Source: Branchiostoma floridae (lineage: Eukaryota > Chordata > Leptocardii > Amphioxiformes > Branchiostomatidae). From it: a DNA stretch of 64,000 nt. The DNA is taken from positions 17,401,154 through 17,465,153 of the forward strand of contig NC_049980.1 of assembly GCF_000003815.2 (NCBI RefSeq). The letters run 5' to 3'. A program made the translations under genes and the position numbers. Numbering within the stretch: position 1 is the first letter of the stretch; every line of letters begins with the position of its first letter. The notes under the pieces are model-generated. The model was not told the origin of the DNA. It worked only from the letters and a program-made list of their open reading frames with translations, and made no database searches. Positions 50,188-62,290 of this stretch are shown piece after piece.

Positions 50188-52502
50188 GTGACAGAATATT
50201 CTATTGTTCTTGTACATCCACATCAGTATTATCCCGTTGTTCCATGTACAAACTTGTCTCCAGGTTGTGGTCGAGTCTCGTTGGTAATATTAACTGTGCA
50301 CATGAATTATATGTTTTTAAACTAGTTGATATCTTTAAAGTTAATTTCTCGTGTCCTCGTTGGACCTATGGCGTCCGAGCTCGTGCAGAATTGATTTTGT
50401 CCTTGATATTGTAAGCTTAGTCATTGTTCTCTATATAGCAATCCCGAATTGGATACCCGGTGCATTGTATATGGGTACTGAGATCAGCTATGAGCGCTGT
50501 AAGACATACATCATCGGAGGCTTGTTTTTTGAAACTCGAATCATTCAAAGGGGAACTCAACGGCAGAAGCGGGTGTTCTGGATATCATTTTCTGAATCTA
50601 AGAAAAATGATTGTATCGGTAACTTGGCATCGGTATTGGAGTAGGCAACAGTTGCATTTGATACACAACTCAATGATGGAAATTCTGAATCCCTCGAGTG
50701 CCCTCCAGAAAAATTGCATGTACAATTGTATCTCGCGAACAATTGTAGACAAACTTTAACGTGAGCCATGTTAAGGAACCCTGGACTGATCTGGAAATCA
50801 TTGTTGCAATTTGTTTCTGGATACATGTACTTATTTATCACTTAATAACCTTAGTGACTTAAATTTTCCCGCACACATTGACGTTGATCTCGGCGATCAT
50901 CCCATCGAAATCCATGCGCAAGTCTGCATTATTTCCATCGCTTATGGCTGGGTCATAAAGAGGGGCACTATTCAGTTTATTAGTTACAAATGGTCCATTT
51001 CTTTGTTATTAATCTGTGCAAAGAAATTACATTGTACAGACATTTTCATTTTCTGTTTATAGAAATATGATCTCTTAGAAAATGATACCTACTTCTGCTG
51101 TCAAGTACTCCTTTTCAGAGCTAGTGTATGCTGTAGATATCCATGCTTATCTATATATAATTAACTATGGCATTTCTCTAGAGGGTACCATGACCTAGTA
51201 CTGACGTGGACATGTTATGGACAGTGCCCAGTACTTGACATTGGTTGTAGGTTGTGACACCAATAATCATTTGAAATCTTCCAATGTCTTGGTGGGTTGC
51301 ATTGATGAACGCCACCCTGTGATCTTTCTCTGAACTGCTGCCATGAACCAGCTTTGATAAAAATTTTCGTTAAAAGTATCTGTGATGATATTACCGCATT
51401 GCCTTGCCTTGCCAGCCATAACATTGCTAGATGTTGAATATAGCATGCTGTAAAGTATGTCATAAACGTTGTATTTTTGTGACGATGTAAAAGTATTTGT
51501 GGAAATAAAATGACAAAAACCACCCGAATATCATGAATTGTTAATCTTAGGCTATACTATAGTATAGTATAATATATGGTATGAAAATAGTTGTCAAAAC
51601 GGGGAACTCCTCAAAATCACAGAGGTAAAGATATGATTATCAATCTGCACTTTTCAACGGGAACATTGCTGGCAACCACGACATACTGACACGTGTAGAA
51701 TACAATATCTGAACCTCTACTTGTCCACTTGATTGTGCGTCAGAATTGACATTTACATAATCCTTAACAATTGAGTATTGCCAGCGTCCATGTTGTAAAG
51801 ATGATGGAAATCTCTAGTTTTCTTTACATAGTACTTGACCTCATGATAATTGTCCATTTGGCCACGATGCCTAAAGCAAGTCTCTGACGAGCTCGAAATT
51901 GTCAAGTTGAAGTCTGGACATGTTCTGTTATCTCTGCCTTTTGTAAGCCAAACATTTCAAGCAACCATTGGAGCAATCTTTTCTCGTTTTGTTCATCGGA
52001 GACTTATTTCTATTTCTGTAACAATTATGTGTGGGAATACTAGTAAGCTATTTCCATTCATGTTGGCCCTATCAGTAAAATGCTTGTGGTTTGGATAATT
52101 CCATGGCCAGGTTTTATCAGTTAAAATCAGTTCATTTTGCACAGTAGAGACAAGAGAGCTTCCATGCCAGAGCAGTGCGAGTTGGGTGTAGATCGTACGT
52201 ATCTCAGCGGTAGATAGCATCCCGTGTACCCATTATGTTCTCGCCTTCACCTTGCACGATTAGTTAACATGATAAGACGAGATTCCATACCTTGGCTGTG
52301 GTAATTTTCCTCATTAAGGTACAACTAACCAAGAAGGTCGAACCTCCTTGAAGAATAGCGATAGGAAACAAGCGTTTGGATATCTCATACCCCATGAAAA
52401 ATTTAGAGCCTTTACAGATTCATTGTTTCATTATATTTCAGCCATACCATAGGTATGGTGAAATATATTGTTCTCTTCGCCAAGAAGAGTATGAGATTGC
52501 TG
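50188..52502. other. Intergenic DNA, no feature recognised
   Basis: AT-rich sequence with scattered short open frames and a short ATAGTATAGTATAATATA run near 51556-51573. I see no gene or structured repeat. Confidence 0.4.
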
Positions 52503-53545
52503 ACTTGGGTCTGTATGTAGGTCAACAGCATATAACTCGAGAAATTGTGGATGGAACTTTGTGATTTTTGGTAGGTGCGTAGCGGTTGTTGAAAGGAATG
52601 CCAAGTTTGAAAACGGTTTACCTGGCGTTTTCCTACGGTACTGCAGCGAGCTTGGTATGTTTTTTGCGGTTTGTTTTGGGCAGCATAAGTCAAAATCTAG
52701 CTGGGCGATTTTCACGAAACTTGGTAGGTGTGTAGCGGTTATGGAGAGGAAGGTCAAGTGGGAAAATGGTTTACCTGGCTCTTATCTAAGGTGCTGTAGC
52801 GGGATTTGTATGTAAGTGCGTTTGTCTGTATGCAAGATAACTCGAGAACCCTTGAATGGATCCTGATTATATTTGTTAGGTGGATGGGGGTTAGGAAAAC
52901 AAAGGTCAAGTTCGATAATGGGCACCCTAGTGGCTGCCTAAGGTACTGCAGCAAAACTTTTAATTTTGACACTTCGTGTTCTGGACATACTGTGGTCATG
53001 ATTTTTGAGTGGTAGATAGCCCTTGGAACAGAGAGTAAGTGCTGTGAGTTTGGACCGCCTAGCGGCTTTTTGGGAACTGCAGGCACCGATTTCCGTTCAA
53101 ACTTTGGACGAGAATAACTCGAGAACGTGTAAACGGATCATCAGGATTTTCGGTATGTAGATAGAATGAGTGATGACTTATACAATGTAACACTAATTAT
53201 GCAAATCAGTAGCTAATTTGCATAATTAATGAGGAACGTTCATAAATCCATGCCAACAGCATATAACTCAAGAAGCTGTGTATGGATTTTCATGATATTT
53301 GGTATTTAACTAGCGTTTGCGGAAAGGAAGGTTGTGTTCGAAAATAGTTGTCGTAGCATTTTCCGTTAGGACGGTAGCGGGCCGAGTGTGTGCGTCCGTT
53401 TGTTTGTGGAATGCATAACTCGAGAAGCCTTGAAAAAATCCTGATAATATTTGGTAGGTGGGTAGGGGTCAGGAAAACGAAGATAAATTATGATAGTGGG
53501 CCCCCTAGCGGCTTCATAAGGTACTGCAGCAAAACTTATTAACAG
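52503..53545. repeat. Divergent tandem array, unit about 152 bp, six units
   Basis: Recurring order: ATAACTCGAGAA, then TTTGGTAGGTG, then GGAAxGxCAAGTT, then a xCCTAGxGGCT or TACCTGGC block, then GGTACTGCAGC. Unit spacing: 52570 to 52722 (152), to 52876 (154), to 53013 (about 138), then units near 53301 and 53454. Between the last units sits an AT-rich block with ATGCAAATCAG and AATTAATGAGGAACGTT. The same sequence type recurs at 61680-62060 in this orientation and near 55340-55530 and 59870-59970 in reverse. Confidence 0.75.
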
Positions 53546-53882
53546 AAATAAACTGTGGTCTATATATCTCATTTTGACCTATATCTATGGACACAGCTGT
53601 TATACAGATGTTTTGCTGGAGCAGCCTTAGCTTGTGAGCTGGACACCCTTACACTGGGGACAAAGTCTTTGACAAGCATGAAATTCTGATTGACCAGGGA
53701 TGCTACCATGTCATCTGTCAGGTCACAGTCTGGTTTTTGGTCATATTTGTGTGTTTGTGAGGAACACAGTTCATGCAGTCATTTGCTATTTAGTAATACA
53801 TGAATAAGACCTTAAAGTCTTAAATAAAGGCATGATTATTTGGCGAAGAGATGGGTTCGTTGAACTCTCGTATTCGTAATGT

Positions 53883-53906
53883 TTCTTTCTTTCTTTCTTT
53901 CTTTCT
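53883..53906. repeat. (TTCT)n microsatellite
   Basis: Six perfect TTCT tetramers. Confidence 0.9.
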
Positions 53907-53924
53907 CCTGTCAAATCTTCAAAG

Positions 53925-54560
53925 TGATTCATCTCCGCCGTTCCTGGACCGAATGACCTGAAATTTGGCACAAGGGTAGAGTGGACCAATACCTTGATGC
54001 CTTTTTCATTTTTTTCATATCTGTTTTTTAAATGATTTTATTAAGGTTTTTTGGTCATCTTAAGACAAAAACTGTATATTTTGGTCCCCTGTACCCTGGT
54101 ATTATAACCGAATGAGCTGAAATTTGGCACAGATGTGCCTTGATAATCCCCCCATATAAATTCAATATCACTTTTGGTGTACAGTATAACGAAATGCTTA
54201 TTTTTGCGATTTTTTGGTCATTTTTTAACCAAAAAGAACACTTTTGGCTCCTGTACCCTGGTTTTAGAACCGGAAGACCTGAAATTTAGTATAGGAGTGC
54301 ACTAGATATATGCGCACATGGATTCATTACCACTTGAGGCATACAGTACAACAAAATGCTTAATTTTGCGATTATTTGGCCATTTTATGACCCAAAACGT
54401 ACATTTTAGCTTCTGTACTCTGGTTTTAAAACCAAATGACCTAGATTTTGGTAAAAGGATGCACTAGATATTTATTCAAATGACGCATGTATAATTTTTG
54501 GCATAAACCACTTCAAAATGATATATCTGGGGATTTTTTTGTCATTTTCCAATAGCCAGA
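53925..54560. repeat. 161-bp tandem repeat, about four units
   Basis: The box ACCGAATGACCTGAAATTTG recurs, with drift, at 53948, 54107, 54269 and 54431 (spacings 159, 162, 162). Each unit also has TTTTTGGTCATTTT, CTGTACCCTGGTTTTA and CAGTATAACGAAATGCTTA boxes. The copies diverge progressively, so the array is old. Confidence 0.85.
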
Positions 54561-55340
54561 GTGCTCAATGACCTTAAGGTCGTTGACCTCCCCACCTGTA
54601 GATTGCACCTACTGGCCTGTATGTCTATTTAATCTAATTAGATAGGTCACCAATCACTTAGCCTGAATCTATATCCTAAGGAGGGGGGGGGGTGGCAGCC
54701 AATTAGCGGGCCCGATGTTATCTGGAAGAGTCCATTCTTACACGGAGGGGTTCATTTTTTTTAAATTCATCACTAGACTGGTGAAGTCTTTCAGCGGGTG
54801 ACTGGGTGTATTTTTGGACTGGTCTATTTTGCAATTTTACAGAAGGTGTGTTGGAAGCAATTTTGCATAATCTATTCTAATAATGATGGTCTTTTCAATC
54901 AAAAACACATTCTATGTGTAAGTCCTTTCATTTGGAAATATTCCATGTAATCATGGCACTCTTACATTAATAATGCAAATTAAACTCTTATTTGCATAAT
55001 CAGCATATGTTGATGATACCCTATCATGAAACATATATTTTGCATGTATAAAAGCAATATTATGGAAACACTAGATTTTCAGGAATTCCTTATTTCATGA
55101 TTATGCACATTGTGTCCTACTTTGAATAATATGCATGTCAATGTATACGTCTCTGCCTAAACTAGCTGCATACCGAATTTCATGGAAATTTGTCGTTGCT
55201 TTGTTTAGGTATCCTATCAAAGTATATTTCTATAACAAAAGCCCCTTGTACTTCCAAAGCAAGCTGCTTGGGGCCGAAAATACGCATTTTCTTTCTTATA
55301 TCGAAAGCTACCTGCCACCAAAGACCATAGCATCTCCAGG
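54561..55340. other. AT-rich intergenic DNA
   Basis: No gene. A poly-G run (54683-54692) and repeated ATGCAAATTA and TATTTGCATAATC motifs resemble the AT-rich block in the neighbouring arrays. Confidence 0.4.
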
Positions 55341-55533
55341 AAAAAAAGATTAAAAAACCGGAGGTTCTAGATCTGCTGCAGTACCAAGGTCACATCAGGG
55401 GACCAAAATCGACCATAACCTTTGACTTTCCAACCCCAACATACCAAATCTAATCGCGATCCAATCAGAGGTTCTAAAGTTAAGCCGACCACAAATATTC
55501 GACAACACAAACTCACATAGACACGCGCACACG

Positions 55534-55584
<51 letters not shown>

Positions 55585-55640
55585 GCACACACACACGCAC
55601 GCACACACACACACACACACACAAACACACACATCCATTT
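55341..55640. repeat. Reverse copy of the 152-bp repeat type joined to a (CA)n/(CG)n microsatellite
   Basis: CTGCTGCAGTACCAAGG and ACATACCAAATCTAATCGCG are reverse-strand versions of the GGTACTGCAGC and TTTGGTATG boxes. From about 55536 to 55632 the sequence is an almost pure alternating CA/CG run with a core of (CG)n at 55570-55586. Confidence 0.7.
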
Positions 55641-58600
55641 TTCATGGAGGTCACGTGAAGAAGACGGCTTGCGCACAGCAAACAACACTGTTTCCTCCTG
55701 CGGTGTGGTAAAGGGGTGATCTCACTGCAGCTAGGGTACGTTGGCGGCGTAGCTGCGGCTGATTGATTGGACAGAGTGCTTTGAACTTCATCGATGAGAA
55801 ACGAAGCTTTTTACGCTTTGTGTGTTTTGTTGTCTTTTAGTCATATTTTGACGTTTTGCATGACATTCATATAATCAATTTAAGGGTTGTACATATTCAA
55901 TTCAGAACACAGCGACGCCGGCCCGGCGGCCGCCAGCGTACCGCAGTCCAGTGATCGGATCCCCCCTTATAAGCTGTTAAATGACCATCAGGTGCACAAC
56001 TTGCAGAGGACGGTAGAGGCCGCTACTACCTCTCATCACAACATCTACATCACCAACACATCATGAAAGTCAAGACATCTATCAAGATCATATCCTCTGA
56101 GACCTTCAATACGTAATAGTCTGAATGCGGGTAGTGAGAAAGGAAGTGACGCGAAAACAACTACATGACCAAAACAGGTACAGTATAAGTACTAATGTTG
56201 TATGAGAATGCAACAGAATACAATAATGTTGTATTACAGACGTTCCACTAATTGTTCAATCTATCAGCGCCACCATACACCCAAGCAGGCCTTCCAAGAA
56301 AGGTACAGAACCTGTCCCATGATCGCTTGCGATGCCCCGCGATGTGAGACAGGATGTGTCATTTGAGCAGATGGTGAGTGAGTAGACCAAACATGTAGAT
56401 AGATCTCCTCACCATTCTTTGTCCACAAGGGCGCATTGCCATACTTTTCAAAACAAAAATTTTACACGGTTTGAAATTCGTTACTTCATCGCAGCGTCTG
56501 CAACAGAAGGACCCAGGCGACTGAGCAAGAGGTAGCTATGGAATTTTTTCTTCTGTTCTATAACCGTCATTGTGCTTAACCTTTCTGTGAGGGCTACCAT
56601 TTCGGTGGTTTGTGTCTTTTCTGTCAAAATATGTATTTTCTCATTACCGAAATACTTCAAATATGGTGAAACTGGTAAATCATCTCCAAGAGGTGAAATC
56701 TATTGTTCCATATGGTATGTTTGTCATCTCCTCGCTCTTTCGGCGCAGTAGATGAACTCTTTAATTCTGCCATATTTCACCAGGATTCATTGCACCGGTA
56801 TAGGAATATATTCAATCTATTACGGATTAGCGACAGGAAAACAACGTCACTATACACATTACTCTCGCCATGGGAGACACATCGTATGGTCTAGGCGCCG
56901 ATGCGGCAGTCAAATAAAATTACAAGGTCTATGCATGCGACAAGCCTAAGGGGCGCTAGCTATCCTTAAACTCATCAAACATTGTAACGAGAGTGTCGCA
57001 AGAACGTGACAAACAAATGGTTCTTAAGCCGTGTTTACACAATCATCCCTGGCTGTGTGTTACTTTAACCATTGTGTCTCATCTTTACTGCTGTAACCGC
57101 ATCGTCAAGGTCATAGAAATTTTTATCACCAGATGCAATGAACAAGTTTTTCCCTTTAACCTGCGTTACCTACCTACCGCCTACATTCCCAGCCCATTCA
57201 GGGATTATATTTCCCCAAACACAGGCTCAAATTGATTGATGCCTCATGAGAACTCACGGTAGTATAGAACACAAACAACTGGACGGAGTTTCGGGACGCT
57301 GGCGAGCATTCCGTTCACGTCTGGTTTTCTCGGGCAGCGTGGGGGGCGGTTTCCTGGGAAACTCACCGCTTGACCTGAGCTACATGTAGAGAGAGCCACA
57401 GAGCGCCTCCTCCTCACAAGGCAGCTGCCGTTCCTACAAAGCTACAGGTTGTCGACGTCCAAGGTAAGCTTTACGGTAGTCGCAAGATAACAGCTACTAC
57501 ATCAACTGTATAGATCCGAAACGTCTGACCATCTACAAATCTGACCAGTGACTTGACTAACCGTTATCTGATTAATCTTGCTACCTGGATGTGTAACCTT
57601 CCTCGAAGTATGGTAGTCATTTTGAAGGATCTAAATATCGAATATGGATTAGAATGGACAGACAGTAAAACAGACATTTAGTTCTGTTAGAAGGTGACTT
57701 GACAGTGACTTTGTCTTTGACCACTTCCAGCTATCGTCATTTTATTTCGCACTGATATATTTGAGACATGTATGTGATTTTTATATGCACCAGCTTTTTA
57801 AGGAAATATACATTTTTAGTACAACCTCAGCCGACTGGCAATGCCATCGTGAGCTGGGTATCCGTACACCCTGTTTGTGTATATTACTTCAAGATTTATG
57901 ACATGTATCAAACATGGCAGTAACCTTCAATTGACAATGGAAATAAACCATAAACAGACTCGTGTCTCTTATCAGGACACGTTATTTGCCATTTTATAAC
58001 TGTCACGGCGCGAAATGAAATAGAAATATAACTGGATTTCTTCTGTGATCTGTCCCGAACTTTTTAAACTTTTGTATGATGATAAGTAATGTTCGATTCA
58101 TCTCAGGTAGGAAGGAGCACTTCCAAAAGACAGTACTGCAGTAAGCCTGTCATTGCTGAGTGCAGTGCTAGAAGATAGAGAGCGTACTGAACAGAATGAA
58201 ATGCGTGACAAATGAACGAGAAGTAATGGCGTCTCTCTGTGACAAGTGAGGTCACGATACAGAAAACTTCTAAGCCCAAAAGTCGAACTACATTAAGATT
58301 ATGGTATCAACGTGAATGGAAATGATTGCTATATTACTTGCAAAACCTGGCTTAAAACCAAATGACTTTGACAGACAACTTCCGGTCTGTTAGGGATAGT
58401 ACGTCCATAATGATGCTCATTTCGCGTGATTGAGTATCTTGTGCATTCTCCTAATATTACATATTTGCCTTTCTCCATATGCTCTCTTGTATGTACAGAC
58501 ATGTTTCATCGTTGACAAGTCCTATGTTGCTATATCCTTTTTACGTTGGGTAAGCCGTCATGACTGATACATTCGTATAAGAAATATACTTAGTCTAGTA

Positions 58601-59342
58601 GCTACGAGGTGTAGCTCTTACGTCGCAATAACGTTTAACCGTATTCTTCGCTGGCAGTCACTTAGCATACATAAAAGACCTGCCTTACAAAATGAACTAC
58701 GAAACAAAACACTCAAAGCAAACGACTCCTGTTATTGATGCGGAGTTTTTACTGAGCATTTCAGCCATTAAATTTGCCATCTGTTGCTGTTATAAGCTGA
58801 ACGCCTTAGATAAACGATTTTTCTTCCATCATGTAAAATGTCAGCAGACTAACGGTGTCCTGGCTGGTGTCCAGGTATGGAATTGATGAGTGTGAGGTGA
58901 AAGTGTCCCTTCAGAGTGGCACTGTATACAAGTTAGTTATCGATCAGGAGATGATTGTACACTGGACGATGATAAGAATGTGTGCATTAGCCTTTCCCAT
59001 ATAAAGGCATACTATCCTATTTTCAGAGTATTAAAGGCACTGGTGCCACACGGAGTGATCACAGCGATTAGGCTACCTAGATGTATATCTGTAGTTGTGG
59101 CAACATGTTTCTTTAGCATATCCCAACTCAGCAATGCGGGCTTACTTGGAAATTGGTACTACCTCGTCCAGCCAACCGTTGGCGACCCTTACATATGTAT
59201 CTTGGGCACAATCGCGGAGACAGAGCGTACTTGTACACAGAGCGTACATCTTGCATTCAGTGCTTATGACTTCATGTTACATTCGGTAAACTGTTTATCT
59301 TATGACTAAGCACGACGATGATAATTCTAGGGTCATATTGAC
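55641..59342. other. Region without recognised coding exons
   Basis: Apart from the candidate untranslated exon at about 57261-57463, I see no gene. A GC-rich patch GACGCCGGCCCGGCGGCCGCC lies near 55912-55932. Confidence 0.35.
57261..57463 (+). other. Candidate untranslated first exon
   Basis: A locally GC-richer block ends in a strong donor, CGTCCAAG|GTAAGC. No acceptor or open frame precedes it. It looks like a 5' exon of a plus-strand gene extending beyond the window, but no coding exon confirms this; the 5' limit is a guess. Confidence 0.25.
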
Positions 59343-59359
59343 GTCACCGGCTCATCATT

Positions 59360-59690
59360 ATTTCTTTGACTTTATTCAGGTTGTAAACAATACAATACAC
59401 GCAGGTCACACACATTAACAAACAGACATAAAATTAATACATCGAATAAATTCAATACCATCAATGAATAAATAAAGTCTAAAATATAAAATATTATCTG
59501 AGATAATAGTACTTGTATTTATCTGGCAGTCCAATTAGACAGCCTCTGCTGGAGAACTCTCAGACTGGGCGCTTGTTTCACTGCCTGGGGTAGTTGGTTC
59601 CAGAGACGGGAAGATATGGTATAAAACTGGACTTGTATATCTGGGTTCTACGGAGACGCAAGTGGAGGTGTGTCGAGTTGTGAAGCTAAA
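59360..59690 (-). pseudogene. LINE 3' end with frameshifted polymerase C-terminus
   Basis: On the minus strand the last codons read SRLWNQLPQAVKQAP, then SLRVLQQRLSNWTAR and a stop at 59521-59519. This is the C-terminus typical of chordate non-LTR retrotransposon polymerases. The preceding part (LRLRRTQIYKSSFIPYL) is in another frame, so the copy is frameshifted. The sequence below 59519 is its probable 3' tail. Confidence 0.65.
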
Positions 59691-59786
59691 TACCTGTGGC
59701 TCTTTGCTGTCCTCATGTGGTGGGTATCAGTGGTTGCAGGTTAGGGGGAACCAAGCCATTTCCCCGAGCAATATCAACCATTTTGT

Positions 59787-61679
59787 CAAAATGACATGAA
59801 TACGTCTTTACACCTCGTAATTTATCTTCCACTAAAAAATCAAAATCAAACGCAACAGCAAAACCGGATATTCCGCTGCAGTACCATAAGAAGCCACTAG
59901 GGAAGAAAATCTAATCATTTTGAGATCTCATTAAACCTACTCACATCCCAAGAAAAAATACATACTCTAGTTATCGTGCTCACACACACGTGCTCACACA
60001 CACATCAAAAACATACCCTTCTTGGCGAAGGCAATAATCAACAATGCACTAGCCAAGTTGATCTTTCGGGGCCCCATTTATGCACATGACGTTAATGGAC
60101 ATCGCTCAAGAGTCCCAGATTGAAAGCTGTGGACCCGAAATTGAATAAACTATACTTCGAGGCACTGACACTGCAACAGGATTGCCTGTTTTTAATATTC
60201 TCCTACACAAGCACCTAACCATGTTATAGGTGATGGAAATATCTGGAGAAGCTGATCATTTTGAGGCAGATAAGTTGTGGAAAATGTTATAACCACATTC
60301 CTCGTCATATATATGCGTGATGACTTTACAGCACTATAGTTCTGCGGAGGTGATTGTATTTGCTGGCCATCCTCTGCTTTATTCAGAAGTAAATGTAGGC
60401 AATTTCCTTATCTTCCTGTTACTACTTGGTACTTCCAACCCACCAGGCCGACTAGGTTCCCATCTATGCTTATCAGCTCTCCTTTACAGAGGCCATAATC
60501 TGCAAAGCTGTGACCATTGTGCAAGTACATGTATAACAAGACAAGATCGGAGGTCTTAATTGGCGCAACATCACAACACCACCGCTAGTTTTGCAGAGTT
60601 GCCCACTTAGTCGTACATCTGTGATAAAGATACCATCAAGACCGCTGGCAGTAATAACAGAAGCAGACAAAGTGCGGTAAGACGTTCTATCGATGTTACG
60701 TGAGCCTACTGTAAATTCTCACAATTATTTGTAAGACCAGCGGAAGTTCACCTATAAGGATGGANNNNNNNNNNNNNNNNNNNNNNNNNNNNNNNNNNNN
60801 NNNNNNNNNNNNNNNNNNNNNNNNNNNNNNNNNNNNNNNNNNNNNNNNNNNNNNNNNNNNNNNNNNNNNNNNNNNNNNNNNNNNNNNNNNNNNNNNNNNN
60901 NNNNNNNNNNNNNNNNNNNNNNNNNNNNNNNNNNNNNNNNNNNNNNNNNNNNNNNNNNNNGAGAATTGTAAAACTAATTCAATTGTTTCATTAAAACAAG
61001 TTTACCATCGGACACCGATGCCACATGTTCCATGTATGGTAAACTTTAAAGCGACACACAGGTGGAAATCAGGAGTCCATCAAGACGCTAGAGATTGGTT
61101 TCATTGATCGTTCAGGTGTTCCAATTGTATGTGGGGTGACCCGAGGTTATCCCACCACGTCAATAACCATCGGCCACTTGGCAGGAATATCAAACTAATT
61201 CATCCCTACCGCTACCACGTCCGTACACCATCGATATGGCCCATGAGTGCAGCAACAGTACGGCTCACAAAACAAGTAGGCAAAGGCCATCACTTTGGCT
61301 TGCGTCGTAAAATAGTTTTGCTTAAAGCTAAGGAAACTTTCAGTGTCATTTCGAACACTGGCAGGATACCATTTCACTTCTCCGTCTCAGGCGCTGTGAA
61401 CATGACTTGAATAGGGTATTTCATATTATAAAGTGCTGTTAGAGTAAGGTGTCAACACTTGAACGTGTTGTGTTTTTCCTGCACATTCATCATACAGGAT
61501 ACAAATGTGTGAACGTGTTGTGTTTTTCCTGCACATAATGTTTTTTTAGACTTTTTTTACTCACACTCAGGTTCTTAACCTGTCTTTAAGGTATCCCTGG
61601 ACACGTATATAGAGACATTACAATATATATATATATGTATAAACACAACAAGGGGTGATCGGGCTTGTTGTTTTGTAGA
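59787..61679. other. Intergenic DNA with a 196-N gap
   Basis: It holds a reverse fragment of the 152-bp repeat type (GCTGCAGTACCATAAGAAGCC near 59876), short CACACACACGTGCTCACACA motifs, the gap at 60765-60960, and TGAACGTGTTGTGTTTTTCC plus TGCACA as a 26-bp direct repeat at about 61459 and 61512. No gene is recognised. Confidence 0.4.
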
Positions 61680-62290
61680 AGACTAGCATAAATCGAGAAC
61701 GCCTGGATGGATTGTATTAATATTCGGTGTGAGTAGGTCTTGATGAGACCTAGAAACAACTAGCGACTTGTTACGATACTGCAAAGGAATTTCAGGGTTT
61801 GATATCTCAAGTTCTTGACATGGTGTATGGTTGGACCGCCTAGAGGCTATTTTGGAACTACAGTGGCCGGTTTAGTATTTGGAGGGAAATAACTGAAGAA
61901 ATGGTTGACGGAATGTCATAATTTTTGGTATGCAGATTTTTGCTATGTAGATTTTTGGTTTCTTAGATGGCTTAAGTAATGCTTCATGTGGTTAGATATT
62001 AGTTACGCAAATCAGAATCTATTTTGCATGATTAATGAGGAACGTTTATGAAACAACTCTATTCCATGATGGGGTTGTTCCTACATGTGACAGGTGAACA
62101 TCAGTAAACACTAATTAGACCTCATTTGCATAAAGTATTAGAAAATGCTATTATAGCCCCTTTTTCAAGATTTTGTACGTGTGTTATTTTGGTGGAGATG
62201 AACAACTAATATAATATATACAAATTATGCAAATGAGGAGGACCTTATCATTATACTTCATGACAAAATAACAATACATCAGTTGTAAAG
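61680..62290. repeat. Further copy of the divergent 152-bp repeat type with its AT-rich block
   Basis: It shares with 53030-53240 the series TTGGACCGCCTAG-GGCT, GGAACT-CAG, GAAATAACTGAAGAA, TTTTTGGTATG, then ATTAATGAGGAACGTT. ATGCAAAT/ATTTGCAT octamers recur through its 3' part. Confidence 0.6.

Noticed and set aside
52412-53086. Antisense frames with repeated FLSxTATHLP peptides
   Set aside because: The peptide repeats simply translate the 152-bp DNA tandem units.
55367-55688. Frames rich in Val-Cys repeats
   Set aside because: They translate the CA/CG microsatellite.
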